From Cycas panzhihuaensis (Eukaryota > Cycadophyta): DNA of 64,000 nucleotides. This document shows, in pieces, positions 22,061 through 33,605 of the stretch. The stretch spans positions 52,273,741 through 52,337,740 of the forward strand of contig CM041465.1 in the NCBI GenBank assembly GCA_023213395.1, written 5' to 3'. The notes below the pieces were generated by a model that saw only the letters and a list, made by a program, of their open reading frames with translations, did no database searches and had not been told where the DNA came from. A program made the translations under genes and the position numbers. Position 1 is the stretch's first letter; every line of letters starts with the position of its first letter.

Positions 22061-22600
22061 TGCAGGACCACATGGGGAACAAATGGTGGGTACCATAGTT
22101 CTACCTCGTTAGCAACCCGATTTGGAGGTGCGAGCAGATCATGGGGAGCGACCAACTACCGAGGCTTGGGCGGCAGGAAGGCCAAGCAAGACTCGTGGAC
22201 GCCAGGCGAGACAAAGTGCTCTCAAGGGTGAGGCGCACAAGGCCCTCTGCCTCAGCATTGAGAGCCCGAGGGATATGCTGGATATCAATGAAGAGAAACG
22301 AGCCAGGAGGGATCTGGCGGCAGAAGCAAGAGTCCTCAAGTGAGGGCATCGCACCCGGTAGACCTGGGTGAGATGAGACACCACAACTTGAGAGTCGCAG
22401 AGTAAAACAATGGGTCCGCGATGGAAACGAAGGGCATCGGTAAGGGCTTCGATGGCAATTTGTATACTCGGCTTCATTGTTGGTAGCCTCGGGAGGAAGA
22501 TCCCAGAGCGGAGGAGATCATGACTGTAAGGGTCATGAGAATCCACGCATCAAGGTTCAGGTTACCGCGCTGGCCAGAAGATGTAGACATACATAGGTGA
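22061..22600 (-). pseudogene. Inner gypsy second RNase H (aRNH), degraded
   Basis: It matches the outer aRNH: IEALTDALRFHRGPIVLLCD with SQVVVSHLTQVYRV is well kept on the minus strand (about 22330-22460). The N-terminal FTDG segment with the first catalytic Asp is scrambled near 22565-22590, and the C-terminal part is frameshifted. It is not functional. Confidence 0.75.
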
Positions 22601-23280
22601 CACAAAATCTAAGCAGATGATCAGTGATGAAGGCAACACTTAGAAAAATGTACAGTGGTGGCCAAGGGTAGGAGGACCTAAGATGAGGCGCCCCAGGAGC
22701 GGGGCCACAGCAGATAAACATGGATGGATAGTTTGGTAGAGGAAAGCATGGGCCTCCAGGGGGTCATATATAGGACCATATGATTGTACCCCGCAAGGAC
22801 ACCGGCTTCCTGTGATGTATGATGACATGATTTTGATATGTATATATGCATGGGGTGAGTGTTATGTTGTGTAGTAGGTGATTTATGTTATGAACATTTT
22901 ATTGTATGATGCACACGTTTCCTTCCATGTATAACCACACACCTAACAGGGGCACACACACATGCCGTGAGCGGGACGACATGGAGGTGTGAGGTTAGGA
23001 AGGTATGCATACATATCTCAGAGGAGAGCATAACAGATATGCGAAGGAAACGCCAGACAGAAAGAGGGGCAACACTTTCAAGCGTCCTCCCGTTGGGAGA
23101 TGCCCAAGCGAGAGGACCAAGGTTCCCGAGAGGATACGGAACGCGGGTTCCAGACGAACCGTAGAGACAAAGCGGGGTCCATCTTAAATAGCCATTCTAC
23201 ACGCGGCTGGGAAGAATGGGGACAACCTAAGATGGTAGTTTAGGCTCGTTTTGAGCAGGTGGCGAGGGGATCGCCGAAGG
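22601..23280 (-). other. Inner gypsy spacer; site where the antisense cassette is missing
   Basis: Aligned to the outer element, the flanks of 13930 and 16655 are joined here, near 22680-22740. The remainder matches the outer post-integrase spacer. No coding region was recognised. Confidence 0.65.
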
Positions 23281-24560
23281 GTCAAGCGTAAAACTTCTTA
23301 AGGAACATCCCATTAACGGCTTTCTCAAATTCGAGCCCCTCTAGGGTGGCTATCCTATAGGCACCATTATCGAGAGATTCGATAATGACAAAAGGACCGA
23401 CTCACCGGGGTTGGAATTTGGTCAAATGGTCATGGAGATATTCGAGCTTGAGGAAATAGTCCCCGGGAAACAAAGGACGGGAATGCAGGTGTTTATCGTG
23501 GGCCCTTTGTGAACGGGCTTTGGATGCTAGGTTAGCCTGATAAGCGGCTAAGCCGCCTCATCCAAAGCTTCGAGGTCCAAGAGGCGTGTTCGACGGATCG
23601 ACTCATCGTCGATGAAACCTCAAGGGAGACTCGCAGGAAGGAATCTCCACCTCCAATGGGAGTACCGCCTCGATCCGTGAGACCGTGGAGAACGGGTCAT
23701 TCCGTGGCGAATCTGACTAAGTACGATAAGCCCATAAGGCGAGGGCGTTGAAGGTGCCAATCCTTTGGGATTGACCGACTCGCTTTCTTGAGAATGTTGA
23801 TAAGAGTCTTGTTAAAAGACTCCACCTGGCCATTTGCCTGAGGGTAGTAAGGAGAGGAAGTCTTATGGGAGATTTTAAACTTCTCGCAAAGCTCATCCAC
23901 CTCCCTATTACAAAAGGGGGTTCCATTGTCAGAATCGTGACGTCCCGAATCCCGCGGCAAATGATGTGCTGATAGATGAATGTGGCAATCGTTTTGCCGG
24001 GGGTAGTGATCAAAGGGATGGCCTCCGCCCATTTGGTAAAATACTCCGTGGCGCTCAAGATGAACTTGTGTCATGACGACGAATGGGAAATAGCCCCGAT
24101 GAGGTCTAATCCCCACGAGCGAAAGGCCATGGCGAAACAATAGGTGCAAAGTCTCGAAGGCACATGGGAAATGTTGCCATGCTCTTGACATCGCCGCCAT
24201 TTCAAAGACAAAGGCGTATGCCTTTAAAAGAGATGGCCAAAAGTAGCCCATACGGAGGATCCTCCGAGCCATAGATCGCCCCCAAAGTGACCCCCACAAA
24301 TGCCGTGGTGGCATTCGCGGTTATCTTGGCCGCTCACGCAGACGCAATGAGAAGGATCCCATCGGCGACCTCTTGTACAATACCGCCCACGAGGAGGTAT
24401 TGCCGAGCGTAAGTCCTGATGCGAGATTTAACTTTGTTACTAGTGTCGGGCGGTATTGCCGCCGGTGAGATACCGCACTATGTCACCGCACCACTCATTG
24501 TCGGTGAGTGGATGGGGACGAACTCCTGGATCGCCGGATAGACTCATCGGGAGAGAGTCA
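23281..24560 (-). pseudogene. Inner gypsy integrase
   Basis: On the minus strand MARRILRMGYFWPSLLKAYA, DNGTPFCNREVDELCEKFK, KTSSPYYPQANGQVESFNKT and NILKK align with the outer integrase. The catalytic Asp of the DNG block and the Glu of QVESF are present; the first Asp is lost in a frameshifted stretch. The longest open piece is 23697-24314. Confidence 0.8.
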
Positions 24561-25080
24561 TCAACGGGAGTATCAAAGGAGTTAGGGATAGGGTGTCAAG
24601 AAGTTGCTCTACCACTATCATGCCCTTCTTGATTTCCTGCTAACGATAAGGAGATCAAATTCTTGGAGTAGGATAGCCCAACGACCACCCCGTCAAGTCC
24701 GAACGAGTTAGTAAGTATCTCAAGGATCTGATTGAATGATCACCTTGAGTATTGCCGAGCAAGTAATGCCTAAACTTCTTGGTCGCGAGACCAAGGAGAG
24801 ACATTCCTTCTCGGCAGGGAATAGTTAAATCGGCACCCACAAGGGCACGAATCGATGAAGTATATAGCTCTCTCGGTTCTGAGTCATCCTCCCGAGCGAG
24901 CATAGCGCCCAAGGACTCGTCGCCGAGGTATACAAAACGAAGGGCCCATCGAACCTGGGAGGCGCCAACGTAGGAGCCAAGCCGTGGCTTCCTCGAGTCC
25001 TTCGAGGCCTTTGGGTCTTGTCGCACTGTGCAAAAGGAGCTCCTCTTCAACAGTTCGTAAGGGGTTTAGCATTCACAACA
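24561..25080 (-). pseudogene. Inner gypsy RNase H (retroviral type)
   Basis: The minus strand shows DESLGAMLAREDDSEPRELY, LATKKFRHYLLGNTQGD and neighbouring blocks in changing frames, matching 11401-12000 of the outer copy. Confidence 0.72.
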
Positions 25081-25900
25081 AGTCACCAGAAGCGCCTAAG
25101 GAAACCGAGCCTACCTAGAAACGACTTGATCCGCCGCTGAGTTCTAGGAGGCGATGTCGAGGATCACCCGACTTTGTCGTGGTCGATCCAATTCCTTGTT
25201 TGATACAAGGAACCCAAGGAGTTTACCCAAGTGACCAAGAAACACACATTTGAGCGATTAAGATCGACGCGGATACTCAAGCATCGTGAGAAGATGGCAC
25301 GCAAGCTCGGAAGGGTGATGGGCTCACGAGAAAGACCCATCATATCGTCCATGAAGACCTCCAACGTGTCATTGATGAGGTCGTGGAAGATGAAGTGCAT
25401 GGCTCTTTGATATGTAGCACCTGCATTTTTAAGGCCAAAGGGCATCGCCTTGTAGGCAAGGTACCCGTGGAGTAGTGAAGGCCGCCTTATGGCGGTCTTC
25501 TGGGAAATCAATTTGGTTGTAACCGAGAAGTCATTCCATTAAGGACATCACTAATCCGGCCAAGGCGATCAATGATTTGATCTAAGAAGGGTAGCGGAAA
25601 TTGTCCTTAGGACAAGCGTTGTTGATATCATGGAAATCGACGATATGCGATTGCCCCATTCTTTTGGCAACGGAACAATATTAGAGACCCACTTAGGGTA
25701 ATCAATAGAAGTAATAAGCCCAAGATCCGTGAAGCTTTTCAACCTCCATCTCGACGGGCAGCAGAGCCGGTGAAGAGGACGCCGCTCGGGCGCACGTGAC
25801 TCGCCGGGAAGGGTGGTGAGGTTATGGGTGACAATCGAGGGGTCGATTCCCTTCATGTCGCATAATCCCACGCAAAATGTCTCAAATTCATGGAATGTAA
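25081..25900 (-). pseudogene. Inner gypsy reverse transcriptase
   Basis: It has MGLCDMKGIDPSIVTHNLTT, LGLITSIDYPKWVSNIVPLP, AYKAMPFGLKNAGATYQRAM and NDTLEVFMDDMMG. The FMDDMM active site is thus shared with the outer copy and is a family trait, not a mutation in one copy. Frames change about every 100-300 bp. Confidence 0.82.
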
Positions 25901-26640
25901 GGAATATTCCCTAATCTCATCAGAGAGCATTCCGCCCAACCCTAATGACCTTGCCGGCCAAGACTACGCCTTGAATTCCCCCATGCACATGGCATTGCCC
26001 TCTTCAAAGTGAAGAGGGCAAGATCAACGGAGGAGGAGGAATATGAGAGGGATCGGATCGAGCGTGGATCCGATCGCAAGGATCTTCCCAAGGACCGAGC
26101 CGGTGACCGTAAGGCGATTAGGTGCAAGGCCCGCTAGTGCTCAAATAGGCTTCATCATCCTCGAAATAGTCCACTCCATGGATGAGCTTACTTGAGTAGA
26201 AGAAGCGCTAGAAGGGAAAGGAGCAACGGACCGGGTGATCCCTGATCGCTCAACTCCTTCATGGAACCAAGGAAAACCAAAGAGGCTCCTCGAGAGGAGC
26301 GAAAGGCACCTTCAAAACCATTACCGCGGGTAATGAAAAAGAAGAACCGACGGCAAGTGTCAAGACGAGCGATGGTGTGACACGCACGAGGGGCTAGTCT
26401 CACCAACGAGAGGTTCCAGACGAGGGTCTAGAGCGAGACAGTACGACCCATCGCCAAGGAAAGAAATGGGTGGAGACAACCTCGCTCCGTCAAGCGATTC
26501 ATCATCGCTGAACGAAGCAAGGTACCCATAACTCCCGACGCCAATAGGGGCAAAACGTGCGAGACTAGGAAGGGAAGATGTGGGATCTTCTTCTGACGGA
26601 TTGGGTATACCAATTGAACAAGCCGAGGCGTGAGTGGGTG
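25901..26640 (-). pseudogene. Inner gypsy protease-RT linker
   Basis: This is the counterpart of 9785-10594, low-complexity and heavily frameshifted on the minus strand. No domain was recognised. Confidence 0.5.
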
Positions 26641-27260
26641 AACCTTAGTTTGCCGAATTGGCATAACGAGTTTGTTTGGCAAAAGGACGTTCACGGGGAA
26701 CCACTCTCATTCGTCCGTCATGGACGAATTTAAGCTGTCCCCAAAGGGTCGAACACACGGCTCCCATTTGGTCGAGCCATGGGCGACCTAGAAGGAGGTT
26801 GTAATTCACGCCAACGCCGAGGACTACAACATCTAAGAAGAAGGGTTTTGCCCGGAAGGGTGAGCGGAATCGCGATGCATCCGAGAGGGGTCTTCTCGCC
26901 ACCGTCATACCTGGCATCGCCAGGAACCAGGTTCCATATGAGATACCAAGCTCTTGCATTACACGCAAGGGCATGGCATTGATAAGAGCCGTTGTCGACA
27001 ACAGTTCTTCTGAGGGTACAATCAGCGTGACGATCGTGATGGTGAATGGGAAGTTCCACCGACGCTCCTGCTCACCCACGGGAGGAAGATCCTTAGGATC
27101 GAAGGAAATAGTGGGTCCGCCACCTGGGCGACGCCCAAAGCGTGATGTGCACATCTCCCGATCCTAAAGCTTCCGGAGGAGGGCCCGTTCGGGACAACTC
27201 CTCGAACGCCCATCAAGGACATTCCCGCAGCGATCAGATGGAGCTCGCCCACGACGAGAA
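26641..27260 (-). pseudogene. Inner gypsy aspartic protease
   Basis: The minus strand has GELHLIAAGMSLMGV, TISFDPKDLPPVGEQERRWN, a TVVDNGS active site and NYNLLLGRPWLDQMGAVCST. The DNG variant of the active site matches the outer copy. Frames alternate between 26645-27154 and 26730-27059. Confidence 0.78.
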
Positions 27261-29746
27261 GGGTTTACCCTTCCCAAAGGTTGGGTAAGTGCCCTTCGAA
27301 GTCGTAACGACCCGCACGTGAATAGCCTTGGGGAAAGAGGGATTTCGGGAGGAAGGGTCTCCTAAGGACTAAGGAACGGAAGAACCCAGCCTCCGCCGCC
27401 TTAGCGGCTTGAGATCGCGTGAGGGTGAAAGCCTGAGTTGCTTCAAGCAACCGAATCACCTTCTTCCCTATTCCGGTCGTGAAGGCGACGAGTACTGGCC
27501 AGGAGAACGAGAAGAGGAAGAAGAGTTCGCGCCTTCCCTTTGTCGCGGGAAGGGCAGGATCGTGTGATCTTCCTGCTACTTGTTCTTGGTTTGGGGTTGC
27601 GATCACGCCCCCATGTTTAGGAACGGATCCTTGTGAACAAAGTTGGTCTAGATTAGGCCTTGAGGCCCGCTTGGGAGAGGAATCGGCCGAGGGGCATCCT
27701 TTGGATGCCGGGCCCTACAACGTGAATCGTCATGGAAGCAATCCCCATGAATGGAACACCACTTCTTCTCAAGCGAGGGTCGACCTTCTCGCTGAGGAGG
27801 GCTGCCCTATTCCCCGGGAAGAGGAGCTTGGGTAGTTTGTTGGACTTGTTTGTTTGAAGTAGGAGACGAAGGACCTTGAAGCTTGAGCTCCTTCATCGAC
27901 GCCGAACGAGCGTATAGCCGAGGTGAGGGGATCTAAGGTCCTCGGAGGATGAGAGGAAGACCGGCCACCGAGAAGGTTTAGCGTCTTTGGTGGGGTGGTG
28001 CCTCACTGCCAGTGAGGGCTTAAGAGGTTTCTTGAGACCACTTGGATCTCAATAGCCTCCAACGCCAAGCACTTGGCGATCATGCGAATCACACGTGGTC
28101 GCCCCCATCTTGAGGACTTCCACATGGACTTCGGACGGTGCATTGACAAACAGTCCCGCTTCCTCCCGCAAAGTCGCCTTGGTGGAGTGAAACAGATCGT
28201 GGAATCGCCGCACAAAGTCACGATTCATCTCATCGTGACCTTGTTTGAGCGAGAGAAGGATTTCATCCCGCCTCGAATGGGCGAGCTACATCAAAGTAAT
28301 TGATGAACTCGTCCACCAATTCGGAACGAATAGATCGAGTGGGCGGTGAGACGATAAAACCATTTAAGGGCGCCACCGCAAGGATCGAGGAAAGAGTTTC
28401 ATCAAAATATGGTCGAAGCCCAAGAATCGATGCATGCCATGAGAAACTACGGACATGCTCACGGGTCTTCGCGACGAAGTCCCATTGAATCTAGGAACTT
28501 CGTGGAGGATGAGGCGGCAAGTTGGTTCGCAACGCCTCAACTGAGAGAGGGGTTGACCTAAAGTCCACGAAGGCGTGCCCTTGCCTCGAACCGTAGGATC
28601 AACGAACGCCGGCGGTGGCGCGCAAGGAGCTGGATGGGGGTAGGACACCCATCCCTCCTTGAGGAACCACCCCTCACGACAAGAGGCGTGGAAAAGGGCG
28701 CTGAAGGGAGTCTGATTCCCTGCGAAGGCACAGCGGATGGAACCGCATTGGATGGCGACAAGAGGGATGCGAATCGTTCTCGCCCATACGGCCACCCGTA
28801 GGTGGGGCCATTCCGTATGGGTGTAGCGGATCCACCCCATAAACAGAAGACGGCTTCTACCCCGCCCCCAAGGTTGAGAAGTATACCGGGGAACGTGAAA
28901 GAAGCACCAACGCTACTGGTTGGAGGATGCGTGGGAACGAATCCCACCGATCAAGTACCGGAAGGCTAGCAGGCGACTAGGCCTACTAGGAGCAAGATGT
29001 GCGATTAGGGACGACATTAGTTGGATCGAACGCATGCTAACCCCGCTGAGGGACAGACACAGTGAGAAGGCCCTAAGGCATTAGGGCCTTGATAAGGGAT
29101 GGAAGGTGCCACACGTGCCCCCACCGCAGAAACGAATGGGGCGACGCCAGAGGCACGAAAGGGTTTGTTGTCACAGAAAGGCGACGAGGATGAAGCGTGA
29201 GGGGAAGAGCAGAGGAGGAAGAGACTCCCAGCGCAGACACCCTCAAGCCATTCGGACGTGGTTGAGAGCATGCCGCACGCATCCGTCAAGAGCCTCAAGC
29301 ACGCCAACAGAGGAGTCCCCACATACCCATAAGAGGTGATCGGGACCTCGAACAAGGCATGTCCATCCAAGGTTCCTCATAAAATCGCCATCGCGTGGCA
29401 ATCCTCGGGAGGAACGGATCCTCTACAGTGGGTAGAAGGATGGGGAGCACAAGAAAGGTGTTGATCGATCGTAGTAAAGGAGTCGTCACCCTCTTGGGTG
29501 GACTCCGAATGATGTAAGGAAGAGCTTGGGTTTCCATAGCAAGCGTGGTAGGTCGATCGGAAGAGTACCCTTCCATAGTCGGGTCGGGATCCGACGAGGC
29601 AAGAAGGTCAGATTTCGGGGTCTTCTAACAAAGGGGTAGACCGCGCAAACGACGAGAGAAACCACAAGATGTAAGGTCGGCCGACGATGTCGAAAAGAGA
29701 AGGAATGGTATAACACGCGCGTTGGGGCGCCCAACGTGGAGGTCAA
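27261..29746 (-). pseudogene. Inner gypsy gag
   Basis: This is the counterpart of 6618-8737 on the minus strand. Conserved pieces are FEVPITSYGYVGTP (about 29330-29360), HEVPRFNGTSS (about 28490-28520), RPKSMWKSSRWGRP (a shifted frame of the gag core) and AKCLALEAIEIQ (about 28030-28070). No frame stays open for more than about 160 codons. The 5' leader up to the primer site (29747-29811) is non-coding. Confidence 0.7.
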
Positions 29747-29810
29747 GACAGTATAGAAAGGATCACACAGAGTAGCGAAACCAACCGAAGAGAGCGAGAC
29801 TAGCTCCCTT

Positions 29811-29836
29811 CTTGGCGCCCCAAGATGGTCGCCAAG
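29811..29836 (-). other. Primer-binding-site region of the inner gypsy element
   Basis: The minus strand reads CTTGGCGACCATCTTGGGGC just after the LTR end GTCCA. It is better preserved than the outer copy and supports a TGGCGACC-type site. The 26-bp region is nearly its own reverse complement. Confidence 0.6.
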
Positions 29837-32427
29837 TGGACGCTACACGGATAACCGCGACCGATAGCGCGGGAGAGATGGTGACGAAACGGTAGGAAGT
29901 GGAACCTACAAGGCAAGCAACTACCACGCAGGCGCCTGCGGCCGGAGCGAGTTCGAGATCTGCAATGGAGTATGGCTACTACTGGGTGACCCTTCACCGC
30001 CTTGAGCGAAGGGCGAAGATACGTAGGACGAACCCGGGTGTAGGCCCCTCCCACCCTTGGGTGGCCAGAAGGGAGAGAGAAAGAACCTAACAAGGATAGG
30101 CCAAGAACAATCCTATGCAATCTAACTGGGTATACGAGCGATGCGGGAAGCAAGGCGCTCGCGCGGTTAAGGAAGAGGGAGGAAGGGTAAGGGAGAAGAA
30201 GACTCCTACAACCTTTCCTACGAATAACAAAAGTACATGCAACAAGGCAAACAAATCGCAAACCAATACAAAAAGGCAATTTTCCCTTTTAATCTTTCGA
30301 TGTTCTAATTACTAGGAAAAGAATAAAAGAAGGAAAAAAGACCAGGGGTAGCGAAGAGGAACGGAGCGTGCACCGGGGCGCTCTGCGTGGGAGATGGCGT
30401 AGCCTTCAGAAGAGCACCCAACCACCTGCAGCTGCATGGGATGTGAAATGTAGCGGCAAGCGAAAGGGGGCTTCCTTACCTTCCCGGGAAAAGTAAATGC
30501 GATAATCAAGGAAGGAAAGAAACGCTAACTAGCAAATGAGATAGCATAAAATATGACACATGCAAGGGACGCTTCACGGTGGAAGGGGCACCCGCAACGC
30601 TCTCCGTAAGGCCCCGAGTACTGTAAGCAACAAAGGTCTCCTCCTCGCCGAGGGGAGACACCTATATGCAACACAAAGATCTAGCAATATATGTCTAACA
30701 ACATAAACGAGAGTCTAAATGTACATGCATCGGTGTTAGTCCAATAAGGAAAATACCAAAGAAGAACGATCCAAATGAAAGGAAACAACAAGGTAAGCCC
30801 TGAGTGGCCTACCGCCCGCAAATGGTGCCCAAACCTCTCCCCAAGAGCCACAGGCGCCGAGGAGAAAGTCAAGACTCAAGGCCGGAAAACTACCGCAAGA
30901 AGGGGCAAGAAAGACCCAAAGACACCCACGGGAACCGGATGCTACTTGGGAGCAAACCGCAACCGGGAGCAAAGGTGGAGAAGAACCCGCTGGGGCCTAT
31001 GGATGGCACCCAAACCTGAATAAAGGGTCCCAAATCAGCGCTGCAACTTGTGACAGCGCTGGTTTGGGCGACCAAGGGGATCCTTTGAACCCTTGTTTGC
31101 AAGCCAAGAGTAGCACGGGGCGAGAGGGAGGCTTTGGAGGGCTTTGAGCCGCTTAGGAGCGTGGCGGTGGTGCTAATCCACCCAGCCCTCTCCAAAGCCT
31201 ATGCAACCCTCAACGCCACGCTTGGACAACAAACGCAGTAAGAAGGAGGGAGAGTGGTACAAAGCCCCAAGAGGGAAGAAAACCACCTCTCAAGCAACAA
31301 ATGAGAACAAATAAGCTAAAGTGTAAATATCACCAAAAACAAATACAAAGTGAAGAGTACCTGGAAAGGGAGGTAAGGGATTTGCCCCAGCCAAAAGACA
31401 GCGAAGAAGGGCTGGAACAAACAGCCCAGATCTGGAATAGAGCAGGCCAGGGGCCCTGCTATGGAGGTGGAATGGGAAACACCTGCAAACGGGGAGCTCA
31501 TGGACTGCCTGGGTAGAAAACAGCTGGAAACCGCTTCAAAGGAGCCCTCTCCAAGGCGTTTGAGGGGCTGAGAGAATGTCTCAGCCAAGCCAAAGGAGAG
31601 TTGGGCGCTGTATGAAGAGTGCAGGTCCAGTTGCAGCAAACAGCAGAAGAGAGCAGAGCAGGAGAGTGTTCCTCTTGAGAGTAAATCCAAAAGTGAGTCC
31701 AAAAGATCAAAAGAGCTTGAAAACGAGCCAAAAGATGTTTAAGTACTAAAGCAAAACCCTAAAGTACGCGAATAGGGCACGGCTGGGAGGGAGAAAAGGC
31801 GCGAACCACGTGGCAGTTTCGCAATAAATGCGAAATTGCCACGGCGGATTTTTAAAAAACAAACAGAGAGCAGTCGTCTGGCGGAAACTTTAGCGGATCA
31901 TGAATATTCCAGTGATGCAGCGAAAATTCGGCAGATGCCCAAGATCACTGCAGCATGAAGATTACGGCGGTATGCACCTGGAGACACAAATGGGGCCCGC
32001 CAACCGGTCAGTCAGGGGCAAGCGGTAGAAAAGGCTAAAGGACAACTAAAACACCCACCCGGGAGCAAACAAGCCAAGAAACGGGCCCACGGGAGCAGAA
32101 ATAGGACCCCAAATAAGGTGGCAAGCTAACCAAGCGACGATGAGACATCACACGGGTGGAGGTGGCGCAAACCCGGTGGATCCAGGAGAGAGGAGGCGGA
32201 TGGAAGTAATACGGTCACCAAGGTGCCATACTCGCTAAGAGTGTGCCCCTGCTATAGTCGTCATAGGCTAAACATAGGTGTGGACGACGACCAGGCCGCC
32301 CACAAAGTCATACGCATGCAAATATGTAAGCAAACAATCAGTACATAAAAGTGATGATAATGCTAGAGACATACCTGCACTTACCTGAGTCGGTGATTCC
32401 GTATCCATTCCCGGAAGCCGGGAAACA
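29837..32427 (-). repeat. Inner gypsy 5' LTR, about 2.59 kb
   Basis: In minus orientation it begins TGTTTCCCGGCTTCCGGGAA and ends GCGTCCA. Its start is identical to that of the outer 5' LTR. It is flanked on the right by GGTTG. Confidence 0.88.
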
Positions 32428-33338
32428 GGTTGATACTAATATATGTGTGTTTAGATTCATATTTGTACTATATAGACACATATTGCTAGGATCTCGTATT
32501 GCATGTTAGTACCCTTTCTCTGGAAAGGGGGAGGTTACCGTTGCTTACAGGTGTTTGGAGAGCGCAAAAGGTACTTTTTGCTTATTCTGTTGTCGGTAAG
32601 TGCTCTTGTATATGTTGAACCTTCATACTTCTTTAGTTACTAGCAGTTAGTTCCTTTCTTTCCTTGGCATTGTATTTAGTATTTTTCTGGGGAAGGTAAG
32701 GGAGCCCCTTTCCAACTCGCCACGACGCTTTGCATCCAACGCACCGTGTGGAGTAGTTTGGTGCCCCTCGAGAAGGCCCTCGTCACGCACGCCCTCGGTC
32801 CAAGTGCACACCTTACTCTACCCTTCTATCTTTTTTCCTTTTAGATTCCTTCTAGTAATTAACACATTGGAAAGCAAAAAGGAAACTTGACTTTGTTTTT
32901 GGTTATGCCTTATTTATTTTATTACATGCATCTTTGTTACCCATAGGAAAGGCTATAGGAACCGCCCTTTTACCTTTCCTCCTCTCCTTAGCCGCACAAG
33001 CTTCTTGCCTCCCGTGTTGCTTGTGTACTTAGTTAGCTTGTTTAGGCGCACCCTTGATTTATTTTCTCGAATCTTCTCCTTCCCCTTCTGGCCATCCAAG
33101 GGTGGGAGGATCCTGTTCCTAGGTCAACCCAGGCTAACCCTACGCCTCTTCACCCTTTATTAAAAGTGGTGAAGGATCACTCTTTAGCAGCCACATTCCA
33201 TTGCAGGTCCGAACTGCACTCAAGCCGCAGGCGCTACGTGTGGTAATTACTTTTCTTATAGGTCTCTCCTTCGATCATATCATCACCCACTCTCACCACA
33301 CTTATTAGTTGGGTAGCTATCCCATAGACGCGTGTCCA
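32428..33338 (+). repeat. Outer gypsy 3' LTR, right part
   Basis: It starts at the second GGTTG and aligns with 5526-6440 of the 5' LTR, including the TATGTGTGTTTAG, CTCGTATTGCATGTTAGTAC and GGGTGGGAGGATCCTG blocks. It ends GCGTGTCCA, followed by AAAGG. Confidence 0.88.
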
Positions 33339-33343
33339 AAAGG

Positions 33344-33600
33344 TAAGTAAGGTAAGGTTAAAGTTACTTTAGTTAAGCATTATTTTATTATATTTTAAAT
33401 TTTAGAGGTTGAGGAGGTTTCCCTCCTCCCTCAAAATATATCTTTACTAGGGTGAAAAACCCTAGTGTCTTTTGACACCATCTTTATTTTTGGACATTTG
33501 TAATACTCTTTCAAAGATGGATTGAATATAAAGATTATTGTGTTTATATTTTGATTACTTGATGTATTGCTCTGCTTTATCTCCATTATATAAACCTTCA
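33344..33600 (+). repeat. TRIM-like 3' LTR, right part
   Basis: It aligns with 3156-3412 and ends AAACCTTCA, followed by the target duplication TTTTT (33601-33605). Confidence 0.85.
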
Positions 33601-33605
33601 TTTTT

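Larger units (their letters stand above)
19250..32427 (-). mobile_element. Inner Tat-like Ty3/gypsy retrotransposon
   Basis: A 13.2-kb element of the same family inserted in opposite orientation into the outer 3' LTR. It is bounded by perfect 5-bp duplications GGTTG (19245-19249 and 32428-32432). Its LTRs are 19250-21808 (3') and 29837-32427 (5'); the interior is 21809-29836. It has gag, protease, RT, RNase H, integrase and the second RNase H, but lacks the 2.7-kb antisense PMD cassette. Reading frames are broken by very many 1-3 base indels. Confidence 0.9.
3878..33338 (+). mobile_element. Outer Tat-like Ty3/gypsy retrotransposon with antisense PMD ORF and second RNase H
   Basis: Without the inner insertion it is about 16.3 kb: 5' LTR 3878-6440, interior 6441-17581, and 3' LTR 17582-19249 plus 32433-33338. 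The domain order is gag, protease, RT, RNase H, integrase, an antisense PMD ORF, a second (archaeal-type) RNase H, then LTR. The order RT-RNaseH-integrase makes it gypsy. The second RNase H, the very long LTRs and an antisense ORF place it in the Tat lineage by established knowledge. The 5-bp target duplication GAAGG/AAAGG differs by one base. Gag-pol holds many stop codons, so it is not autonomous now. Confidence 0.9.
3091..33600 (+). mobile_element. TRIM-like short non-autonomous LTR element, split by nested gypsy elements
   Basis: After removal of the insert the element is 1044 bp: LTR 3091-3412, interior 3413-3812, and 3' LTR 3813-3877 plus 33344-33600. Both LTRs come to exactly 322 bp. 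It begins TG and ends CA, has an iMet primer site and a polypurine tract, and is flanked by TTTTT at 3086-3090 and 33601-33605. There is no gag or pol coding capacity, so it would depend on another element's proteins. It inserted into a minus-strand gag-only element. Confidence 0.85.
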
